Origin: Rhizobium leucaenae USDA 9039
Lineage (GTDB): Bacteria; Pseudomonadota; Alphaproteobacteria; Rhizobiales; Rhizobiaceae
Direction: 5' to 3'
Length of the DNA stretch: 64,000 nt
NCBI RefSeq assembly: GCF_000426285.1
Contig: NZ_AUFB01000013.1
Coordinates: forward strand, 116,509-180,508
The translations under genes were made by a program, and so were the position numbers. The notes below the pieces were generated by a model that made no database searches, was not told where the DNA came from, and worked only from the letters and a program-made list of their open reading frames with translations. Below, piece by piece: positions 8,003 to 17,435 of this stretch; the first letter of the stretch is position 1, and each line of letters starts with the position of its first letter.

Positions 8003-9874
8003 ATGACGGTTCACGGAGCCATCGAAGATGTCGCAAGGACCTCAAGCCTGGCAGCAATGGCACGCAAGATCGAACATGCCTTGGTAAGGTGCCTGGAGAT
8101 ACCGGTAGCACTTCTGGTGCTTTGCGAAATTCTTCTACTGTTTTCAGCCGTTGTCGCCCGGTACGTATTCCACGTCCCGCTGGTTTGGTCGGACGAACTG
8201 GCGTCAATCTTGTTCCTCTGGCTTGCTATGCTTGGTTCCGCCGTCGCTTTTCAGCGGCAGGAACACATGCGCATGACGGCGGTGGTCACCGCATTGAAGG
8301 GCGATACACGCCGCTTCGTCGAACTGGTTTCGGTCGCCGCAGCACTTGCCTTTCTCGTACTAATCCTGCCCGCATCTCTGGAATATGCCACCGAAGAGTC
8401 CTACGTCTGGACGCCCGCGATGAATATTCAGAACTCATGGCGCGCCTCGGCGTTGCCGACGAGCTTCGCTTTGATGCTTGTTTTCGCGGTGTTGCGGCTT
8501 CTGCAGAGCTCGAATCTCCGTCTCGCGCTCGGTGCGATTGCTGCCGTGGCAGCGGTCTTCTGCTTGTTTTGGGCGCTGAAGCCGGTCTTCGCCGGTCTCG
8601 GAAACCTCAATCTTCTCGTCTTCTTCGTCGGCGGCGTTGCGGCGTGTGTTTTCGGCGGCGTGCCGATCGCCTTTTCATTCGCGATCGCTACATTCGGCTA
8701 CCTTATATTGACCACCAGAACGCCGCCTCTGATCATTGTCGGCAGGATCGATGAAGGTGTCAGCCATCTGATCCTTCTTGCGATCCCTCTGTTTGTGTTT
8801 CTCGGCCAACTTATCCAGATGACGGGTATGGCACGGGCGATGGTTGCGTTCCTCGCCAGCCTTCTTGGCCATGTGCGCGGCGGGCTTCACTACGTGCTGG
8901 TGGCTGCGATGTATCTTGTATCTGGGATTTCAGGATCGAAGGCCGCCGACATGGCCGCCGTCGCGCCCGTGTTGTTTCCGGAGATGAAGGCGCGCGGCGC
9001 AGACGAAGGCGATCTTGTCGCACTTCTGTCGGCGACGGGCGCCCAGACTGAGACAATCCCGCCTAGCATCGTCTTGATTACAGTGGGATCCGCTACCGGG
9101 GTGTCGATCGCCGCGCTGTTCACCGGCGGTCTTCTCCCCGGCCTTATTCTGGCGGTAACCCTTTGCTTCTTGGTCCGCTGGCGCTGCCGCAACGATGATC
9201 CGAGCCACGTCAAGAGGGCAAGTCGACGGCAGATCGGCAAGCTGCTTCTCGCTGCACTGCCTGCCCTTGCGCTTCCGTTCGTCATCCGCTCAGCTGTCAT
9301 CGAAGGTGTCGCCACGGCGACGGAAGTTTCGACAATCGGCATTGCTTACTCGGTAATCGCGGGCCTTCTGTTCTACCGTCAGTTCGATTGGCGCCGACTC
9401 AAGCCGATGCTTGTCGAGACGGCGAGCCTATCCGGTTCGATCCTTCTGATTATCGGCGCGGCCACGGCGATGGCTTGGGGCCTGACGCAATCAGGCTTCT
9501 CGACAGCGCTGGCTCAAAACCTTTCAACGCTCCCGGGCGGTGCGGTGACCTTCATGATCGTCTCGATCGTCATTTTCATCATCCTCGGCAGTGTGCTCGA
9601 GGGGATACCCGCAATCGTACTGTTCGCACCGTTGCTGTTCCCGGTTGCTCAGCAATTGGGCATCCATCAGGTGCATTACGCCATGGTTGTCGTGTTGGCG
9701 ATGGGTATCGGCCTCTTCGCTCCACCCTTCGGTGTTGGCTACTACGCTGCCTGTGCAATCAGCCGAGTCAGCCCCGACGCCGGCATGAAACCGATCGTCG
9801 GCTACATCGTCGCCATGGCCATTGGTCTTGCTGCGGTTGCTGCGGTTCCGTGGCTCTCGATCGGCTTCCTGTAG
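8003..9874 (+). CDS. dctQM: TRAP transporter permease, fused small and large subunits (DctQM)
   Basis: Inner-membrane secondary transporter that imports a carboxylate, delivered by the DctP protein, using a sodium or proton gradient. The 623-residue protein is a natural fusion. Residues about 25-170 form the four-helix DctQ-type subunit (VVARYVFHVPLVWSDELASILFLWLAMLGSAVAF). From about 195 it is a DctM-type permease with some 12 membrane segments and the family blocks GISGSKAADMAAVAPVLFPEM and GLFAPPFGVGYY. The ATG at 8003 follows GGGGAGG. The frame is open 99 bases further upstream but without a ribosome site. The gene for the binding protein follows after 49 bases. The cargo is probably the sugar acid handled by the upstream genes, but this is inferred from context. 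Confidence 0.93.
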   Translation: MTVHGAIEDVARTSSLAAMARKIEHALVRCLEIPVALLVLCEILLLFSAVVARYVFHVPLVWSDELASILFLWLAMLGSAVAFQRQEHMRMTAVVTALKGDTRRFVELVSVAAALAFLVLILPASLEYATEESYVWTPAMNIQNSWRASALPTSFALMLVFAVLRLLQSSNLRLALGAIAAVAAVFCLFWALKPVFAGLGNLNLLVFFVGGVAACVFGGVPIAFSFAIATFGYLILTTRTPPLIIVGRIDEGVSHLILLAIPLFVFLGQLIQMTGMARAMVAFLASLLGHVRGGLHYVLVAAMYLVSGISGSKAADMAAVAPVLFPEMKARGADEGDLVALLSATGAQTETIPPSIVLITVGSATGVSIAALFTGGLLPGLILAVTLCFLVRWRCRNDDPSHVKRASRRQIGKLLLAALPALALPFVIRSAVIEGVATATEVSTIGIAYSVIAGLLFYRQFDWRRLKPMLVETASLSGSILLIIGAATAMAWGLTQSGFSTALAQNLSTLPGGAVTFMIVSIVIFIILGSVLEGIPAIVLFAPLLFPVAQQLGIHQVHYAMVVVLAMGIGLFAPPFGVGYYAACAISRVSPDAGMKPIVGYIVAMAIGLAAVAAVPWLSIGFL

Positions 9875-9923
9875 CCCGACCTCGACCAACCAAAATTACA
9901 GAGCTTATTTGGAGGAGAACGAA

Positions 9924-10946
9924 ATGGTAAATCTGACAAGACGCGCATTCACAGTGACGACGACGCTTGGTCTCAGCGCCACGGCGCTCGGGTTTTCGAT
10001 GAAGCGAGCGGCCGCAGCCGAGTATTCCCTGAAGTTCGCGTTCAATCTGGCCGAGACCCATCCGATCACCACGCGCGCAAGGGAGGCGGCAGCACGCATC
10101 CAACACGAGACAAACGGGCGGGTGGAACTGCAGGTCTACCCGAACAACCAGCTTGGTAGCGACACTGATATGCTGTCGCAGGTGAGAGCAGGCGGCATCG
10201 ATCTGTTCCTGAACTCTGGTATCAATGTACTGTCCACGATGGTCCCGGCGGCCTCGATCTACGGTCTCGGCTTCATTTTCCCGGACTATGATACGGTTTG
10301 GAAGACGATGGATGGTGAACTCGGTGCCGCTCTGCATAAGCTCATCGAAAAGGTGAATCTCCTCCCGATGGAAAAGATGTGGGACAACGGGTTCCGGCAC
10401 ATCACCACCAGTACGCACCCAGTCAACTCGCCCGCAGATCTCGCCGGTATGAAAATCCGCGTTCCAGTCGGAGCGCTGTGGACCTCCATGTTCCAGACGT
10501 TTGGGGCAGCTCCGGCGTCCATTAATTTCAACGAACTCTATTCTGCACTTCAGACGAAGGTCGTCGATGGACAGGAAAATTCGCTGGCCAACATCAAGAC
10601 CGCAAATATTGTCGAGGTCCAAAAATACTGCGCATTAACCCGGCACATGTGGGACGCGTTTTTCTGCGTTGCCAACAAGCGCAACTGGGCAAGCCTGCCG
10701 GCGGATGTGCAGGAGGTCGTGAGCCGCAACATCAACCTAGCCGCGCTTGATGAGCGCCAAGATATGGCCAAGTTGTCGGAGTCCCTCAAAGAGGTCCTGG
10801 CCAAACAGGGCCTTGTATTCAATCAGCCCGACACTGAGGCGTTCAGGCAGAAACTTCGCGACGGCGGCTTCTACACCGGCTGGCGCGAAAAATATGGCGA
10901 GGAATTGTGGGCAATTCTCGAGAAGACGGTAGGGAAACTCACGTAG
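9924..10946 (+). CDS. dctP: TRAP transporter substrate-binding protein, DctP family
   Basis: Periplasmic solute-binding protein of 340 residues that captures the substrate for the fused permease upstream. The N-terminus has a twin-arginine motif (TRRAFT, residues 5-10), a hydrophobic stretch and an Ala-rich cleavage region ending near residue 31 (RAAAAEYSL), so Tat export is likely. The core carries DctP features: AETHPITTRAREAA, KIRVPVG with the carboxylate-binding Arg (about 173), and VDGQENSLANI. The start ATG is preceded by GGAGGAG. It is followed by a strong terminator, so it closes the operon. Confidence 0.94.
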   Translation: MVNLTRRAFTVTTTLGLSATALGFSMKRAAAAEYSLKFAFNLAETHPITTRAREAAARIQHETNGRVELQVYPNNQLGSDTDMLSQVRAGGIDLFLNSGINVLSTMVPAASIYGLGFIFPDYDTVWKTMDGELGAALHKLIEKVNLLPMEKMWDNGFRHITTSTHPVNSPADLAGMKIRVPVGALWTSMFQTFGAAPASINFNELYSALQTKVVDGQENSLANIKTANIVEVQKYCALTRHMWDAFFCVANKRNWASLPADVQEVVSRNINLAALDERQDMAKLSESLKEVLAKQGLVFNQPDTEAFRQKLRDGGFYTGWREKYGEELWAILEKTVGKLT

Positions 10947-10995
10947 GCCCCTAGAAGGTATATGTTCTCCCAGAGGCCGGCTGTCCGGCCGACTT

Positions 10996-11033
10996 CCGGG
11001 TCTCGTGAGAACATCACGAGACCCGGCTTTTTT
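10996..11033 (+). terminator. Rho-independent terminator of the TRAP operon
   Basis: A perfect 13-bp stem (CCGGGTCTCGTGA, 10996-11008, with its complement at 11014-11026), a 5-base loop and a run of six T from 11028. It lies 50 bases after the dctP stop. Confidence 0.92.
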
Positions 11034-11429
11034 CGTGACTTTGTGGCAATCGCGTGCAGCGGGTGGCGCCGGCGGATCATACTCGGGCGCCTTGAAAGGA
11101 TCGGAACCTTCGACCCTGTTATTGAAATTGAGCTAACACCGAAATTCCTCAATACAATAGGGAAATGGGCCAGAGCGGACTGGCTGCTAGTCGGCATTGA
11201 GTACAGATAGCTTCCGATGACCCCATCAGCCAAGGTGCCACCGACTGCGCCTTCCTAGTCTACTGGGTGGCTTAGAAACGCGGTCCTCATGCGGGCGGAA
11301 GTTAGTTCTTCGAGCGTTCTCTTGTGACAGAAAGAGGCAATGCGGATATTCTCGGCAAATGCCCCCAGGTCCCGCAAGACCTCCGTTTCATTCCCATCAC
11401 CTAGTCGGGCGCAAGTCGGCCGGGAGACA
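11034..11429. other. Spacer between cargo operon and defence island
   Basis: No gene, repeat or RNA recognised in these 396 bases. Short open frames here have no start signals or family resemblance. Confidence 0.45.
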
Positions 11430-14400
11430 CTAGCCGCGCCAATCTAACCGTTCGGCCTGCTCGTCCTCGCGTCTCGCGTCTCGCTCGTAATAGTCAGCAA
11501 GCCGGATCAAAGCGTTGGCCGTGCGGGGATAATCAAAAATGATCGCATCCGCCGACTTACGATAGCGCGCTTCCTCTCTTCGCTCCAGCAATCCGCCGTC
11601 GCGAGGCATACGGGTCGTCATGCCGCGGCGGTTCATCTTGCCCACGACAAAGCCGTCGATCATTTCCTTGCTGTGGAAGAGATCAATGACCTCCCGAACA
11701 GCCTCGGCTGGCCAATTGCCATCCTTGCCATCTGGTGACGAGGAGAGCATATGCCCGATGCGGCTGTCGCCAATATCAAGGCGGCCCGCCTCGCGGGCGA
11801 GCTTCCTCGCCTCTTTGATCCATTCGGTCAGTCTGATCGGATCGATTGAGCTATCGTTCTGTGTCCCAGGAATTCTGTTCCAGTGTCCGAGCAATGCATA
11901 AGCGCGGCTCGCCACTGCTTTCGCCATTTCAGGTGTCGCGGGCACAGGCTCGTCCGCGTCACCGTCTTCATCATCGCTTTTTCGATAAACGGCTTTCAGG
12001 AGATCGACAAAAAGCTTTGGTTGCTCCGAGAGCTCGGCGAGGAGCGCTTTTGCAGGTCGCTGGGAATGCTCCAAAACTTCGAGATAGTTCCATTCAAGCG
12101 TCGCGAGCGCTTCTCGTTCGACATCATCGCGATTGTCCAGGATCTGCATGAGCTCCGCAACATGATGGCGAAACATGCCGAGTTCATTATGACCTGGATC
12201 GCCAGTGAAGGGTTGCTTTGCTGCCTCGGTCAGTACCTCAATGACTAGGTCCGAAGGAAGATCGGACTCCCGCATCCGGCTAGCGAGCCCCACCGCTCGC
12301 AGTGGCGCGCCCGTCTGAATGAGCTTGCGTACCGCATAGACGATGTCGTCCTCGCGATCATCAATCCACATGACCCGCGCGGTCCGCCAGTATGTCGTTT
12401 CGATCGCGCCGCCAATTTCGGAGATTTGGTTCCAGACCCAGCGCTCGATAGGCAGGGCGCGTAGCAATGTGAGCAGTGCCTCATCGGCCCACTTTTCAGC
12501 AAGTGCTTTCTCAATCAAGCCCGTGGACCATTCTCTATCGCGATCACGTGACGAGCAGACAACGAGACCATGCGCGACATCCCGCTCCAAAGCGTTATCG
12601 GATTTCAGGAAAGACTGAAGCAGGTCGTCGAATTCCGGCGGAGACAGGCCGGCGTCGTAGAGCGCCTTGCCGATATAGCCTGGGGCTTCCACTTGTCTTG
12701 CAAGTTTCTCGATCGCCGGAATTCCTCCGGCTTCGAAAACTGCCGCAGCGGCACGCTGGCGCGTTTCCTCAATATCGCGCTGCTCCGTTTCCCACCCAGC
12801 AGAGCCGCGGTCAGGGAGCTCCACGGTCTGGTTGAATAGCCATGCTACCCGCTCGATCGGATCGGCAGGAGCGAACCGATGATAGACTTTTTCCAAGGCA
12901 ATCAAGACAGGCTCGTCCAGCGACCAATCGGCATCGGGGAATTGCCGATGTCTGTGGAGAGTTGAACGGAGCTTGCGCCACAGGGTAGCGCGAGCGTCCT
13001 CGTCGATCATCTTCGGCTCGGCGGCGGCAAGGTTCACCAGTGCGACTTCCGTGCCCGGAACGAGGTCGGCGAGGCAGTCCAGCAGGTCCGACCACCGCTG
13101 CGGATCGAGCCCTGCATCATCGAGCAAACGCTTGCTGATTTCCGTTGTACCTCGTTCTACGAGCCCCCAAGTGAGGGCTTCCTCGTCATCAACCGAATAG
13201 TCACGCCACCGCGGCACGGCAGACGGCGTCATGTGGTCGCGTCCTTGCGGAAGTATCCCGATCATCAGCTTCCAGGCACTGGCTGGCTCGCGCTTCCTGA
13301 TCAGGTCAAGTGCTTTCAGCCGCTCGTCGAGTGTCGCAAATGTCTCTGGATGCCATAGAAGATGGATGTTGCGGAGGCTGTTGGCCGGACCGTTCGTGAA
13401 GCGACGCGGTTTTGTATCAATCGCGTCGAGGCGCGCGAGCACATAGGTGACACGCGGCATGAGTTGCTTTGACCAGGCAAGAGATTCGAGTGCCCACATC
13501 AGGTCAGCCAAATGTTCCTGCCCGGTAATCCCACCTCCATCGCTTCCGAAAAGCGCCTCGATTGGGGGCTGATCACGATCAAGGCTTTCCTCGATAGCGT
13601 CCAGGAATGCACCCGGAGAGGCTTCCGCGAGGAGCCTGAAATCACCTGAGAGAGACCACCATCGATGCCCGTCGGCTCCCTGAAGGAGTTTTCGCACGAT
13701 ATGATCAACACGTCGCCCCACGTCTGGAACCGTCCGGACCCTGTCGCCCCATAGCGCCATCAGTATCATCGAATGGCCGATCCCGTGACGCAGGAGGCCA
13801 GAGTACGGAGGTTGAATTCCGCGGACGTTGGCCATCCAGCGGTCATCTGGTTCCATCTCGAAACGGGGGTCCGATGCGCCCAAAACATCCAATGCCGCAG
13901 CCTCATATCGGGAGATGTCATCATTGGTAAGATTCTGAGCAAGCAGAAACCAGGCATCGATTGGCGAGGTTACACGCCATGCCGGCCCGACTTTCTGCAA
14001 GGGGCTGTCCAGGTCGCGAACCATAGGAGTGAGCTCCTTGATGATTTCTTCATACGGCTGGCCAGCGATTTCCTCAAGAATGCGGCAATCATCCTTTCTC
14101 TCATCGTGCCAGCCGCCGATCAGCAGCGCTGCCAGCAGGGCGCGAGGGGGTGACGTGACTGCCCAAGCCGGCAGGCGGCCTGGTGCACCCGGCAGGCGTC
14201 GCCGCAGGACCGACAGCTCGCGCGCACTGTCGCGCGCAAGCGTCTCCGCCCGCGTATCGGACATGCCCGCTGCAATAAGCGCGTTTGCAATGCCTTCGCG
14301 AGATGGCCGGGCAAGCGTCCTCACATCTCCATCGCCAGCCGCCCGCTCATCATAGATCTGAAGGACGAAATGGCCCTTCCCGGCTAGGACCCGGCTGAGG

Positions 14401-15500
14401 CCTGGGTTTGGAGCCGTCAAAACGAGTATGAGAGACCCCGAAGCATCTCCAAGCTGTCGCGCAGCATCCTCGGTGGTAGCCACAAGGCAGCGTGCGCGGT
14501 AAGTCTGTGCAAATTCATCCGGCAACTCGCTCAATGCCGCGTGAAAAAACGCCACCGCTTCGTCGGCCGTCGTCGCCCGGAGGGACATGACCGACGGGGG
14601 GCTTCTCAGCCATCGAAGCACGGCCGCGACATCCTCGTCGCGGTCGGTAAGGACGAGATCGGCCGTGAGCGGCAGTTCTGTTGCCTGCGACCACTCGCTC
14701 CACACGTCCTCCAGTTCACGGGTTTCGTCGGGGCGCTTGCCGAGCCTTCTGGCCAGCCAGGCACCGACGGCCGGGCTTTGCTCGATCCAATGCACCAGGT
14801 CGTTTGCATCATAGACCCGAACGTCGCGCCACGGACCCTCCTTCTTTCGCGTCTTCGCCCATTCGTCTTTCCCCGGCCAATGCCGGGGTGTAACGAAGAT
14901 GTAGGTCGCATTGGCAGGCTCGATGGGTGACGGATCCAAGCTGCGCTTCGCGTAGTCTTCGCTGGCTTTATGAGAAACATTCTTGCGCTGGGCGCCGATC
15001 TCCCAGCCAGTCTCACCTTGCGGGACGTAAATACTTCCTTTGGCAGCAATTGTATGCCCGTCCCAGCCCGAATGCCGGACACCTTCATCGGAAGGAAACC
15101 GCAAGTGGGCCGATCCGTGTGTGGCACGGACGAGGTTTGCAATCAGAGTCGGCAGACCGGAGACGCCGTCATTGCGGTCTGCCCAATCCGAGAGATCCTG
15201 TGCGCTGACCCAACGAATGGGAACGCCCGGTCGATCGGACACGTCCATTGGGGGAATGGCTGGACCGATGACTGCTCCTGTTGGCAAAAACCGAACGCCG
15301 GCGCTTTCAAGCGCACTCCTGATCGCTTGGGCGTTGTTGGCGACAGGTGTGCGTTGTCCCCGTTCGAAATCAGCGATCGTAGAAGTCGCTACGCCAGCAG
15401 TCTTGGCGAGGTCCTGCTGAGACCATGCCAAGAGGGCGCGCGCGGCGCGCACGTGTTTAGGTGTCAGTTCGGAGGTTTGGCTCGACTTCATCATGGTCAT
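11430..15500 (-). CDS. Large XRE helix-turn-helix / nuclease-like protein, putative defence effector
   Basis: 1356-residue protein with no assigned function. Residues 14-70 are a Cro/C1-type helix-turn-helix (SQQDLAKTAGVATSTIADFERGQ). Residues about 95-260 form a conserved block containing SGWDG (143-147), GWEIGAQRK (165-173), YIFVTPRHWPGKDEW and VRVYDANDLVHWIEQSPAV. This resembles restriction-endonuclease-fold modules, with D147, E167 and K173 as possible active-site residues. A Rossmann-like region follows (about 285-390) in the place where relatives of NTPases have a P-loop, but no GKS/T motif is visible. The rest (about 450-1356) is helical, repeat-like and Trp/Asp-rich. It is transcribed divergently from an AbiE toxin-antitoxin pair. 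Self-regulation through its HTH and a role in sensing or cleaving foreign DNA are inferences. Confidence 0.75.
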   Translation of the reverse strand: MTMMKSSQTSELTPKHVRAARALLAWSQQDLAKTAGVATSTIADFERGQRTPVANNAQAIRSALESAGVRFLPTGAVIGPAIPPMDVSDRPGVPIRWVSAQDLSDWADRNDGVSGLPTLIANLVRATHGSAHLRFPSDEGVRHSGWDGHTIAAKGSIYVPQGETGWEIGAQRKNVSHKASEDYAKRSLDPSPIEPANATYIFVTPRHWPGKDEWAKTRKKEGPWRDVRVYDANDLVHWIEQSPAVGAWLARRLGKRPDETRELEDVWSEWSQATELPLTADLVLTDRDEDVAAVLRWLRSPPSVMSLRATTADEAVAFFHAALSELPDEFAQTYRARCLVATTEDAARQLGDASGSLILVLTAPNPGLSRVLAGKGHFVLQIYDERAAGDGDVRTLARPSREGIANALIAAGMSDTRAETLARDSARELSVLRRRLPGAPGRLPAWAVTSPPRALLAALLIGGWHDERKDDCRILEEIAGQPYEEIIKELTPMVRDLDSPLQKVGPAWRVTSPIDAWFLLAQNLTNDDISRYEAAALDVLGASDPRFEMEPDDRWMANVRGIQPPYSGLLRHGIGHSMILMALWGDRVRTVPDVGRRVDHIVRKLLQGADGHRWWSLSGDFRLLAEASPGAFLDAIEESLDRDQPPIEALFGSDGGGITGQEHLADLMWALESLAWSKQLMPRVTYVLARLDAIDTKPRRFTNGPANSLRNIHLLWHPETFATLDERLKALDLIRKREPASAWKLMIGILPQGRDHMTPSAVPRWRDYSVDDEEALTWGLVERGTTEISKRLLDDAGLDPQRWSDLLDCLADLVPGTEVALVNLAAAEPKMIDEDARATLWRKLRSTLHRHRQFPDADWSLDEPVLIALEKVYHRFAPADPIERVAWLFNQTVELPDRGSAGWETEQRDIEETRQRAAAAVFEAGGIPAIEKLARQVEAPGYIGKALYDAGLSPPEFDDLLQSFLKSDNALERDVAHGLVVCSSRDRDREWSTGLIEKALAEKWADEALLTLLRALPIERWVWNQISEIGGAIETTYWRTARVMWIDDREDDIVYAVRKLIQTGAPLRAVGLASRMRESDLPSDLVIEVLTEAAKQPFTGDPGHNELGMFRHHVAELMQILDNRDDVEREALATLEWNYLEVLEHSQRPAKALLAELSEQPKLFVDLLKAVYRKSDDEDGDADEPVPATPEMAKAVASRAYALLGHWNRIPGTQNDSSIDPIRLTEWIKEARKLAREAGRLDIGDSRIGHMLSSSPDGKDGNWPAEAVREVIDLFHSKEMIDGFVVGKMNRRGMTTRMPRDGGLLERREEARYRKSADAIIFDYPRTANALIRLADYYERDARREDEQAERLDWRG

Positions 15501-15544
15501 ACGAAATATATGACGTCACGAAATTAATTCAACCTGTTATTTTT

Positions 15545-15573
15545 TGACGGCAGGATGTATATATATGCCGACA
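15545..15573. promoter_or_regulatory. Inverted repeat in the divergent abiE/XRE control region
   Basis: TGACGGCA (15545-15552) and TGCCGACA (15566-15573) form a 7-of-8 inverted repeat around an AT-rich centre (TATATATAT). They lie 28 bases before abiEi in the 100-base region shared with the large XRE gene. AbiEi antitoxins and XRE proteins both bind such repeats, so it may be an operator for either. TTGACG at 15544-15549 could be a -35 element, but no good -10 is placed. Confidence 0.4.
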
Positions 15574-15600
15574 TAAGGTAACAACCGAGGCCACGATCAT

Positions 15601-16203
15601 ATGAACTATCGGGATAGCGCGCTCGAACTGGCCAGATCTCGCGGCATCGTGCGGGCCCGTGATTTCAAGTCGGCCGGCATTCCCCTCGTCTATCTGAAAC
15701 GCCTGACCGATTCCGGCGACCTCGTGCGACTTGGACGTGGACTGTATCAGGATCCAGACCGTGTTGGTGAGCACGTCGCGCACGATCTGGCAGAAGCTAC
15801 CCGGTTGATGGCGAATGGCACAGTCTGCCTGCTCAGCGCACTTCGCCAACACGAATTGACCACTCAGCTACCGCATGCGGTCTGGATGATGATCCCTCAT
15901 AAGGCAAGAGCGCCGATATCACCATCGTTTCCAGTAAAAATCGTGCGGGCAACCGGTGATGCCCTAACATCCGGCATTGAGAGGATTTCGGTCGAAGGCG
16001 TCGATGTGCCTATCTATGGCGTGGCAAAAACCGTAGCGGACTGCTTCAAATATCGGCGCCTTGTTGGCGAGGACGTCGCGATTGAAGCGCTTCGCGATGC
16101 CCTGCGATTTCGCAAGACGACACCGAACGAACTCATGAAATACGCAGCGATCGACCGGTGCTCGGCGCGCATGGAGCCTCTGATCCGGGCGCTACAGGAA
16201 TGA
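15601..16203 (+). CDS. abiEi: Type IV toxin-antitoxin system antitoxin, AbiEi family
   Basis: 200-residue antitoxin. The N-terminal winged-helix region (about 1-55: ALELARSRGIVRARDFKSAGIPLVYLKRLTDSGDL in outline, ending in GRGLYQ) is the AbiEi DNA-binding domain. The C-terminal domain holds the family motif GVAKTVADCFKYRRLVG (about 140-156). In characterised AbiE systems it represses its own promoter and neutralises the nucleotidyltransferase toxin without binding it. The stop overlaps the toxin ATG (ATGA at 16200-16203), typical for the pair. Confidence 0.93.
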   Translation: MNYRDSALELARSRGIVRARDFKSAGIPLVYLKRLTDSGDLVRLGRGLYQDPDRVGEHVAHDLAEATRLMANGTVCLLSALRQHELTTQLPHAVWMMIPHKARAPISPSFPVKIVRATGDALTSGIERISVEGVDVPIYGVAKTVADCFKYRRLVGEDVAIEALRDALRFRKTTPNELMKYAAIDRCSARMEPLIRALQE

Positions 16204-17114
16204 CTAAAATCATCAAGGACAAATCGGCGTCTATCCGCGCAAGACTGCTCATGCACGCAAAGCGGTCTGGTGAGGAATATCAGCGTACACTAACGCGCTT
16301 CGCCATTGAACGTTTGTTGTTTCGCCTCAGTCAATCGGGCGTGCGCGACCGCTACGTTCTCAAAGGAGCGATGCTCTTCGTAACCTGGCCAGAGAATGTC
16401 TTTCGACCCACCGGCGATCTCGATCTGTTGGGTCACGGCGATCCTGACCCCGAGGCGATAGTTGAAACCTTCCAGCAAATCTGTGCGGTCGAAGCCGACG
16501 ACGGTTTGCACTTCGACCTCGCTAGCATCAAGGTCGATCCGGTCCGGGAAGCGGACAAGTATCAGGGCGCTCGTGTCATGCTGAATGGCGAGCTCGCCAA
16601 GGCGATCATTCGAGTGCAAGTTGACATCGGCTTCGGAGATCATGTCTATCCGGCGCCTAAGCTGGCGTCGTTCCCGAGCATTCTTCCGGATCTGCCGACG
16701 GCCAGCATACTGATGTATCCGCCCGAGACCGTCGTCGCGGAAAAGTTTGAAGCAATGATCCGTTTCGGACTGGCAAACGGCCGGATCAAGGATTTCTATG
16801 ACATCTGGCTCACTACACAGATTTTTCAATTTCAGCTCTCGACTGTGATCGATGCGGTCGCCGGCACATTGGCGCGCCGCGGAACGGCCGTCCCAACCGC
16901 GAGGCCCGAGGGATTTTCGCAGGCCTACGCTACCGTCGCTGCGGAGAAAGGTTTGTGGAGCGGTTTTCTCGAGCGCAACCCGCCAATGCTGGCACCTCCC
17001 GCCTTTCCTGAGCTTCAGCGCCAGCTCACGCGTTTCTTCGAGCCAGTCATTGCGGGCGTTAACGCCCCCGGCGGCGACAGTCGCTGGGACCCAGTCGAAT
17101 ACAGCTGGCGATAG
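16200..17114 (+). CDS. abiEii: Type IV toxin, AbiEii family nucleotidyltransferase
   Basis: 304-residue toxin of the DUF1814/AbiEii family, which transfers nucleotides to an RNA target and arrests growth, including during phage infection. Motif I is visible as LKGAMLF followed by RPTGDLDLLG (about residues 54-80), with the paired metal-binding aspartates. A third acidic site lies in VQVDIGFGD (about 140-148). The conserved PPETVVAEKFEAMIRFGLANGRIKDFYD block (about 181-207) is the hallmark of the family. The start is the ATG inside the ATGA overlap with the antitoxin. The longer frame opening at 16158 has no ribosome site. Confidence 0.94.
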   Translation: MTKIIKDKSASIRARLLMHAKRSGEEYQRTLTRFAIERLLFRLSQSGVRDRYVLKGAMLFVTWPENVFRPTGDLDLLGHGDPDPEAIVETFQQICAVEADDGLHFDLASIKVDPVREADKYQGARVMLNGELAKAIIRVQVDIGFGDHVYPAPKLASFPSILPDLPTASILMYPPETVVAEKFEAMIRFGLANGRIKDFYDIWLTTQIFQFQLSTVIDAVAGTLARRGTAVPTARPEGFSQAYATVAAEKGLWSGFLERNPPMLAPPAFPELQRQLTRFFEPVIAGVNAPGGDSRWDPVEYSWR

Positions 17115-17435
17115 CCGATCGGAATCTCGCCTGTCCGCACTCCGCAAGCCACTCGGGCGTCGCCCACCCCATTCGACATCTGGCTTTTACAGTTGATGGG
17201 ATACGAACCCGCGACCCAATACTATGATTTGCCATCCACATGATATCGTTGGCTCTTCGCATTAACCCGTGCCGTGGTAGCTGCATCGAACGCTGCGGAG
17301 TATTGTGGGAAGCAGCTACCAGAGAACGGGTTGGTTAAACCTGGATCGCCTACGATTGCTGACTGATCCGCACGATCAACACCACGTTCTCTCCTAGTTC
17401 TGACATTGGACATCAAGATGCAACGCATTGCCAGC
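17115..17435. other. Intergenic region between convergent abiE and Gabija operons
   Basis: 321 bases with no gene. On the minus strand around 17185-17222 the sequence reads CGGGTTCGTATCCC, like the T-arm and loop of a tRNA followed by a possible acceptor strand. The arm pairs only three bases and no anticodon or D arm follows, so it is not a working tRNA. It may be an attachment-site remnant. Confidence 0.35.

Noticed and set aside
17160..17225. A tRNA gene on the minus strand
   Set aside because: Only a T-arm-like segment is present. Its stem pairs three bases and there is no D arm or anticodon arm.
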